In this document: positions 57,120 to 64,000 of the stretch, piece after piece
Numbering within the stretch: the first letter of the stretch is position 1
Layout of the letters: the number at the start of each line of letters is the position of its first letter
Assembly: GCA_030248215.1 (NCBI GenBank)
Contig: JASANG010002908.1
Location: 124,001 to 188,000 of the forward strand
Direction of reading: 5' to 3'
DNA from: Enoplolaimus lenunculus
Lineage: Eukaryota > Nematoda > Enoplea > Enoplida > Thoracostomopsidae
Length of the DNA: 64,000 nt
The notes under the pieces: model-generated
Database searches by the model: none
What the model saw: the letters and a program-made list of their open reading frames with translations, nothing else
Told to the model about the DNA's origin: nothing
Program-made: the position numbers and the translations under genes

Positions 57120-57565
57120 TACTGTAGTGACCCGAAAAGAACGCGTAATTAGAGGGGGCCCCATTTCAAGTCTCAATTAATAGGAGTCCGTATCCCTAAC
57201 AGGAGTCCGTAAGCGAATATAGTCCCTAAACCCCCTTAGAGTCCATTGATGTCAATTGTCCCTAATTGTAGTTCATAAATAATTCAAGGCCCAAATAAAG
57301 ATGAGTTCGAAACTTTAAGGCATACTTAAGTATTGAAGGTATATACATTCCTAAGTATAACCTTGCATTAATCGCTCAAGCTTTTGATGAAAAGTAAAAA
57401 ACATTTAATTCAACGGATAATTGCAGTACCTGATATATATATCAGTAACGAAGAGTGGCAGAGAGTGAATTAAAAATAAATAACAGTCCGTACCGAATTA
57501 CAGGGGGTACCAGCTGGAGAGGCCAAATAAATATCATTCCCCATCTTATTCGGATCACTACAGTA
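57120..57565 (+). mobile_element. TACTGTAG-type TIR element
   Basis: Ends TACTGTAGTGACCCGAA and TTCGGATCACTACAGTA are near-perfect 17-bp inverted repeats; 446 bp. The interior repeats AGGAGTCCGTA / GAGTCC words. An inverted copy lies at 16905-17346, and a lone terminus (TTCAGGTCACTACTGTA) at 59949-59965. No ORF. Confidence 0.82.
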
Positions 57566-57569
57566 GGAA

Positions 57570-57750
57570 GAAAGATCGGCCTAATGGGGAAACATCGGCC
57601 ACGCTGAATCTTTCCGTAAACGGGTATAGGGGAAGATAGGCCCTCAGGCATTGCGAACGTTTCCGGGGAGGGGAAATGGATGAAGATTGGCCTTGGCAAA
57701 TTTTTAAGTGCGGGCAAAGACTGACCTAGGCCGATCTTCCCTAGGGCGAA
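57570..57750 (-). repeat. degenerate minisatellite, GGCCGATCTTTCCC units, array 2 (inverted)
   Basis: AAGAAAGATCGGCCTA, GGGGAAACATCGGCC, GGGGAAGATAGGCC, GAAGATTGGCC and GCCGATCTTCCC are the reverse-complement counterparts of the 56336 array. The two arrays bracket 1.1 kb with two other elements. Confidence 0.65.
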
Positions 57751-57759
57751 GAATTGACG

Positions 57760-59170
57760 GGTACAAAATCGGTATGTTACACCGGTGCTGATTCTCTCGC
57801 AAAAGTAAATTGTTTCAAATACGATGTATGTTTTTGTGTGTCCCGAGAGATCTAATTTCTGGTATTAACAGCGAAAACCATTGTTTTTCTAGTTTGCCAA
57901 AGACTTCGGGTCTCATCTGGCGTTTTGCATTGCGGTTTATATTTAATTTGGATGGCCTTTTATGCCGAACGCATCTGCGTTTTTGAACAAAAATTCGTAC
58001 AATTATTATATATTCACTTTTGTTTTTCAATATGATGACTTTATTTCTAGAATTGATTTTATATGCTAACAAAATAGCGTTTAGTGCCAAAATTTGTTTT
58101 GTAAACTGACGCAGGCATTCACTCGATGAGTGAAAAAATAATTCTTGCAATGCTTCAATTCATCTGGCTAATAGTATAATGTTTGGCATTTAGCCATTTT
58201 GTGCTTTAAAATCAAAATACTAAATTTTGACGCCGCTCTACTGCAATGACACTGTTGCGAATATTCATGTGTTAAAACCAGCGAAAGCAACAAAACTCGC
58301 GTAAAACGAATATAAACAAAAAGTATAAATTGTGGAAGCTGAAATTTCAACCAGAAAAAATAACAAACCACAGCGAAATTGTGAGTGAACTGTGGAACGA
58401 TATTACGAATGAGCAATAAAATTCTATTAAAATACCATACAGTACCTAAGCCACAATACCAGTTGTAAGAAATCTTACAATCTTTTAGTTTTCGGAACAC
58501 CTATCACCGTTTGTTATGAAAGAATAGTGCAAGGTCAAAAAGTGTTAACAAATGTCGGAGAAAAAGATAACAGGTGTAAAGGAAACATTTCGACATTTGG
58601 CAATTTAATAGCTGCATGATCAACCATTCACAAGTTATGGTCAACTAAATTATAGTGCAACCACGCACAGATTTGTAGTGGAAGTGTATATTCATGATTT
58701 GCATATTCGTAAAATATTATGTTCTATCATTTTAATACGAATTCCGTAGACTTTTCGGTTGCACATTTTTTATGTCGTAAAAAGTTAAATTTAAAGGGAC
58801 ACTCAAAAGTCTATAAAATAAACCACTTTATCAAATTCCTATATTGAGTGTCCATATCCCATACATCAGAGTGTTTTTGTAGGCTTTGGATCGCAGGATG
58901 CAACTGAATACCTCTTTTCATTAAAAATCTGTATCCGGTTTCGTTTCTGTTTCTGTTATATAAATACTGCAAAGTTAATACCGCTGCTGTTTTAGGCAGA
59001 AACACCTTCACTTTTGAGTACAGCAATTAATTTTTTTTCCTGCAAAACGTTTAGAAAACCCGGTCAGATTTGAATACTTACCTCATTGTTTCCGTTTCCG
59101 GTATTTTGATAACTGTTCATTTTCATTATTCTTTTACTAATCCAGTTACACAATGGAATGCCAACCATAG
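57760..59170. other. AT-rich intergenic DNA, nothing recognised
   Basis: Two minus-strand frames of about 110 codons (57815-58150, 58168-58500) have amino-acid compositions of random AT-rich DNA and no motif. Confidence 0.35.
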
Positions 59171-59174
59171 AAAC

Positions 59175-59231
59175 GCATAGCACAAGCCTATTTCTGAGAG
59201 AGTCAATTTGACTCACCATTTTTTACAGTGC
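59175..59231 (+). mobile_element. end fragment of the CACTGCAAAAAAT-type MITE
   Basis: CTATTTCTGAGAGAGTCAAT, then TTGACTCACCATTTTTTACA and GTG, match the right arm of 34101-34309. Confidence 0.7.
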
Positions 59232-59551
59232 ACTTTTGTCTTTAAAATTGTCAATTGTGATACCGCCAGGCGTGTCATTGTCAACCTGTAAAACTATTTC
59301 TATGAGCAAAAGTATTAACAGTAAAAAATAAAGTTTTTGAATTTTTTTAAACACAAAGCCTTTTCTGACTATATTTGCATAATAACGGAATGCCAAAATG
59401 TTACGAGTTCTATTCAACATACCGTGCGGCTATATAAATTCGTGTATTTATTTCGCCTCTCCAGAGGGTTCTTCCTCTCGCTAAGCGGTTCCAGTTTGTT
59501 ACTCATTTCGCAATCCAGAACAAGTTATTTCGACAACGCAACTTTAACCTA

Positions 59552-59677
59552 CACTGTAAATTCCAGTGCGTTGATTTTAACTAAGAATGAGTTGAATTTC
59601 ACTATTAAGTCAGAATTAACCAGAAACGACTAATTTGTTCTCTGAGTTGATTAATCAACCCATCGGAATTTACAGTG
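59552..59677. mobile_element. short hairpin MITE, CACTGTAAATTCC ends
   Basis: CACTGTAAATTCCAGTG at the left and CATCGGAATTTACAGTG at the right are inverted. Inside, GTTGATTTTAACTAAGAATG and GAGTTGATTAATCAACCC add symmetry. 126 bp. Related to 53205-53360. Confidence 0.75.
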
Positions 59678-59689
59678 ATACCAGCCATT

Positions 59690-61372
59690 TTAATGGTTTC
59701 GTTCATAAACTTTGTTTTTTGATCGGAGCATGTTGCTGTGAATATAAGTCAACATCATAATTTGAGTATGGATCAAATTTTGTACGGGTTATAAATTTGA
59801 TCCAGGAAGCATATACGCAATCTATGCTAACTGATCGTTGACTAGTCTGTAATTCTGAACTCGACAAATTTACGAACCCAACTTAGGAAAATAGACTCCT
59901 GATTTAGGCTCAAAACAGGGAAATTGGATCCTTTTTACCCCCCATACATTCAGGTCACTACTGTAAAAAAAATTTTTGCGAGGTGGTGTGGTCTCCAATA
60001 GATCCGGTCTATCTACTACGCTACTTGTGACATAGTATGAATACGACATAAATAGATTATCTATATATATTTATTTCAATGAAGTAAAAACGGGAAGTGT
60101 ATAAACGTGAAAAAGATTTTTTAGGGTGCTAATTTTTTCAAGCTGCGGGATAAGGGCCCAATTAATTAAAAAGTGTCTGTCCCGTAGCTCATCGGGTCCA
60201 TGATAATTATAAGGGTTTGCCAGATGGCTCATCGGGCCCAGGTTAATTATAAAACCTGCTCACTAAGCGTATACTGAGGCGTAAATCTAAGCCTTTGCAT
60301 AAGCCTAAACCTTCCAGCCTCTAAGTCAGCCGTCTCTCTGTTATCAAGCGGTCAGGCCCCTATAGCTAAGGTGCCCTGGATATCGTGCCCTATAGAAGCA
60401 AGTTTAAATCTTTACGCATCATTAGCTTCCAGTGACACCTACTCAGATATTTCTCAAAGCGTTTGATGCTGCATCCCAAGCGTGAACTAATTCTGATATG
60501 ACAACTGAAACATTGCTTTGTTTTTAGATCATATTTATAACGTCAAATCTTGATTGTCATTATATCAGGGTCGCATATAAAGTGCTACAGACTAAAGGAT
60601 CCAGAGGGATCCTTGAACATCATCCTGTCTTGACCAAAGAGTGGCCGTTGAGAGGGGGCAAAACCTATGGTAATTTTTTATTTTAACTTTCGGTCAAGTC
60701 AGCTACAGAAAGTAGTCTTTTTTGCGTATTCCGGACGCTATGATGACGTTCTTAACTGAGGTTTGACGATTTTTGTGTATAAATTGAGCCCATATCTGGT
60801 TAGATCGTTCAACGAGCCATCAATGTTTATTTAATAAATGAATTTGAAACCTTAAAATATAATTAAATAAATATAAATTTGGCTGTTGAATGATCATGGA
60901 AAGTCATGTATAATATCAAAATGTGTAAATTTTTCGAAATCTGTCCATTTTATGGTGAACATGAGCAGGATTCATGGATTCATGAAAACGAAACTTAAAC
61001 CTCTTGGGTGTTGTCATTTTCGTTGCGTCGAGCTTGTGTGTTGTGAGCATATTCGCGTTCAGATTTGATAGTACAAGTTTGACATCACTGTTTACAAATT
61101 TACAGTCGAGTATTTGAAATAAATAAAAATACAGTTGTAAAAACTCTACAATTTTTCTAATTTATCTTTGTAAGTAGTTGATATTTGAACTACGTTTTTA
61201 GGAAATATGTAATCTTGTCGCCATACAACAATTTTCCAAAATCGGAGTATCAACCGAATTTGAAGTTGCACGATTACCATATGTTATAAAAATCGGTCAA
61301 TTGGTTTCTTGGATATTTTGCTAGAAATAGAGTATATTTTAAGCGTTAATAGTTCAACAAGTACCGTATAAA
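59690..61372. other. upstream region of the synaptotagmin-like gene; decayed elements
   Basis: Contains a lone TACTGTAG-type terminus (59949-59965) and a GGCC-family-like patch (60170-60310) with two GCTCATCGGGTCCA-type repeats and CCTAAG words. Near 60360-60425 a weak tRNA-like segment (CCTATAGCTAAGGTGCC) occurs. The remainder is AT-rich without a recognisable promoter element. Confidence 0.4.
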
Positions 61373-63493
61373 ATGTCGATTTTTAATAAAGCACTAACAG
61401 CCGCGTCGAGTGCAATGGAATACGGTGCCACCGCAGTGAGAACAACAATTTGGGGCGACGAGAATGAAACAAATCAAAGTCAAGGGGGATCTGCTGGTAT
61501 TAATGTCAAGGTTTACGGCGCAGGTAAAAAATTAATCTACGAAAATATCGTTTACAATTTAACAAAATAATGTTCAACTTTGCTCCTAATCCTAAGCCTA
61601 AGCGTTTCAAAAACGAGTTCTTAAGCCTATGCCTAAGCCTACGCCTAAGCAAAAATGTAATCTAGAATTTAAACCTACTCTTTTATAGACCCACCAGAAA
61701 CCCTGGACGCCCCTTAAAGTAACTTGGGCCATAAGTTTTAGTGGATAAAATCTGTTTTTGGGTATATACTCACATACAAAGTGCATGGCTAATACCTTTG
61801 CCTAGAGTATAGAGCAACCCTTATTTACCTATGCTGAAAATATTTGAACTGTGTTTAGCTAAACAACGTGTCCACTTTCTTTGACATAAAAAACAAAACA
61901 CACACGCATGTTTTCATACCAAACACTCAAATGCAAAAATGACAACTCTGCCGGCTGAATTTAAAAACCTAAACTTGGGCCTAAATCTAAGTGTAAAGCC
62001 TAAGCCTAAACCTATGCATTTATTTATTTTACATTACAGATCGAAATAAAAATACCGCAGATATTTTAAATCCTGGTGTGACTGACACGAGCAAACCGCA
62101 AAATGATGAATATGGTCGACTTGAGTTCAAATTGGATTATAATTTCGATAAAGGTGTCCTTCAAGTCACCGTCATTCAAGCTGTTGAATTACCCGGTATG
62201 GACGTCAGCGGAACATCAGATCCGTACTGTAAAGTATTCATTCTGCCAGACAAGAAGAAAACGTTCGAAACGAAAAAATTCAAGAAAACATTGAATCCTG
62301 TTTTCAACCAAACTTTTACGTTCACTAAAATCCCGTTCGCCGAAGTTCCGAACAAGACGCTTATTTTCGCGATTTATGACCATGATGCAGTTGGATCTGA
62401 CGATCAGATAGGTGAACGCAATGTTATGCATTCGTTAATTTTCATCAGTAAAAAACCATAGGAACCGTTTTGAAACTAAAACACCATTTCAACGCTTTTG
62501 CGTTCCAAGCAGCATCTTTCCAAACCATCTTTTTGTTAAGTGAAGAAACTCTAAAATGAATTTACTAGCGTACCTGAACGCTATTCAGCAAACGCTTTTC
62601 AATAGCGAAACGCTATTTTCAAAACACGAAAAGCGTTTTGCATTTTTCGCACGATTCACAGAATTGTTAGTTTTCAGAAATGTCTCCAGACATTTTAAGG
62701 CTAAGTCTGACCTTCGATTCTGCATAGAGGATACGAAAATATCGATCCAGAGCATACTTGCATTAAAGATGGAAATGTTAACTAGCGATAAAAATTAATT
62801 ATTCGAATGTCGTAATATGCGTTTAAAATAAAGTAATAAATACTTTAAAGCCTATTAAAATTTAGACATCTGAAGTGAATTTTCAAAAACAATTGTTGAT
62901 CATTTATTGGTTTAGATCTAAAAAATTAAATAAATTTTTGAAACCAGTTTAAATTTTCAGGTGAAGTGCAAGTACCGCTCGCCAGCGTTGACCTCGCAGC
63001 AGACAATTTACAACTGTGGAAATCAATCAAAGAACCGCCTGCGAATACACTTGGCGAAATTTGTTGCTCGTTGCGTTACGTTCCCAAAAAGTCTCAACTA
63101 ACATGCATGATTATTGAATGTAAAAATTTACGCGCAATGGACGTTTTAACTGGCGCATCGGATCCGTACGTTAAAATTAACCTTATTCAAAACGGCAAAC
63201 GCGTCAAAAAATTGAAAACAACAATTAAAATGAAAAATTGTAATCCGTACTATAATGAAAGTTTCAAATTTGAAGTACGCCCGTCTGATATTGTCAAATC
63301 AGAACTAATGCTAATGGTTATGGACTATGATCGGGTTGGTTCAAATGACGCGATTGGATTTGTTCGTCTTGGGCGGACATCAAACAGAGCTGCCGCTCAG
63401 CATTGGCGTGAAATGATTGAGTCAGGCGGCCGGTCCATTGCACAATGGCATTGTTTAGAGCCCCCGGAAGAAGCTAATCAAAAGAAAAAGTAA
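61373..63493 (+). CDS. synaptotagmin-like protein with C2A and C2B domains, no membrane anchor seen
   Basis: Calcium- and phospholipid-binding tandem C2 proteins of this family regulate vesicle exocytosis. Exons 61373-61523, 62040-62411 and 62961-63493 (stop TAA) join in phase to give 351 residues. C2A spans about 76-175 and C2B about 206-345. C2A has the acidic ligands D105 and D111 (MDVSGTSDPY) and D164, D166, D172 (YDHDAVGSDDQIG). C2B has D235 and D242 (with one extra residue in that loop) and D296, D298, D304 (MDYDRVGSNDAIG). The polybasic strand KRVKKLKTTIKMK and the C-terminal HWREMIESGG..IAQWHCL are typical of synaptotagmin C2B. The linker GEVQVPLASVDL is also synaptotagmin-type. The first 50 residues are hydrophilic and lack the usual transmembrane segment. 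Either this is a cytosolic form or an upstream exon with its own start supplies the anchor. Confidence 0.92.
61575..61731 (+). mobile_element. GGCC-family MITE in intron 1 of the synaptotagmin-like gene
   Basis: CTAATCCTAAGCCTAAGCG, CCTATGCCTAAGCC and ACGCCTAAGC form the core. The right end is GACGCCCCTTAAAGTAAC followed by TTGGGCC. The left terminus is unclear. A second CCTAAG cluster (61975-62015) sits 25 bp before the exon 2 acceptor. Confidence 0.65.
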
Positions 63494-64000
63494 CGCATCC
63501 AAAGTTACATATTGAGACGATATCAATTTTGCGACGATTTTCTATGTACTCAAGAAAATTTTATTGCACCACCTGAAATTCGTATCCCACCTCGATCAGA
63601 AGTGTGAAATACTCGGTTTTGTTTTATTTGTTGGTTTAAAAACAACTTCATGGGAAATTCACAGCGTGTGACAGGTTTGAACAGTTGCAACATTTTTTGT
63701 CTCATATTCACGAATGAGAAGACTATATATCATTAACAATTTGAAGCAAAAACGTGACATTATATATATTCTTCAATTTCACCTGTGATTTCCGTTTCAG
63801 CGCCAAGCTGTCTTAAAACAGTTTTAAAAGCAAAAAAAGGTTAATGCTGACGTTTGAATGCTTAATAATTTGAAGTTTCCACATGATAATTACTATTTAG
63901 TTCGGCTTAAAATTTTTTAAAATTCTAAAATAAAATTTTGCTATTTAGCAAGTAAAAACGTAAAAACTATTCAAATCATTAAACGCACGTCAAGCCTGCC
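63494..64000. other. 3' flank of the synaptotagmin-like gene
   Basis: AT-rich. An AATAAA-like word at about 63928 could serve polyadenylation. No other feature seen. Confidence 0.35.

Noticed and set aside
57815-58500. Two minus-strand frames of about 110 codons
   Set aside because: Composition is that of random AT-rich DNA; there are no motifs, splice sites or phase continuity.

Overview
The window looks like a compact stretch of an AT-rich, intron-bearing invertebrate animal genome. Four spliced host genes sit in a background crowded with short terminal-inverted-repeat elements and tRNA-derived SINEs. Introns are GT-AG, with acceptors such as TTTCAG and TTTTAG. The degenerate CCTAAG/TTAGGC words scattered through the window are the nematode telomere word. 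They sit inside mobile-element copies, so they are only a hint that the organism is a nematode and not proof.

Left part (1-12000): the window opens inside an unidentified reading frame (3-854), followed by repeat-rich DNA with a triplicated 29-bp unit and several inverted-repeat elements. A cytosolic-type histidyl-tRNA synthetase gene is then read leftwards from 11990 to 5352. I can place 13 exons of it with consistent reading phase.

12000-17600 is almost all repeats: a GGAC tandem array, a 409-bp hAT-like MITE with a perfect 8-bp target duplication, a tRNA-derived SINE, CTGTCCC-rich elements and a 450-bp TIR element. A GT11 alpha-1,2-fucosyltransferase gene follows on the minus strand (22217 to 17682, four visible exons). 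Its short exons for the GRLGNQMF motif and the middle of the enzyme are recovered here by splicing.

22300-37000 has no gene I can name. It holds MITEs, minisatellites, a perfect palindrome, a second SINE copy and two GC-rich reading frames of unknown nature near 27.9 and 28.8 kb.

37033-50141 (plus strand) is the most interesting locus: an 18-exon gene predicted to encode 1609 residues with no family I recognise as a whole. It has five U1/matrin-type C2H2 zinc fingers, an RGG-rich patch, three tandem lysine-rich modules on phase-1/phase-1 exons, a duplicated KAALLQTP segment and about six SUMO-interaction-like hydrophobic/acidic motifs. I infer a nuclear RNA- or SUMO-associated scaffold.

50142-61300 is again element-rich, with nested insertions. 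The right end (61373-63493, plus strand) is a three-exon synaptotagmin-like gene with two C2 domains, all calcium-ligand aspartates and no visible membrane anchor.

The genes do not form an obvious pathway. The unifying theme of the rest is several TIR families whose interiors are built from short degenerate tandem words (CCGGTTCC, CCGGAG, CCTAAG, CTGTCCC, CGCGATT).
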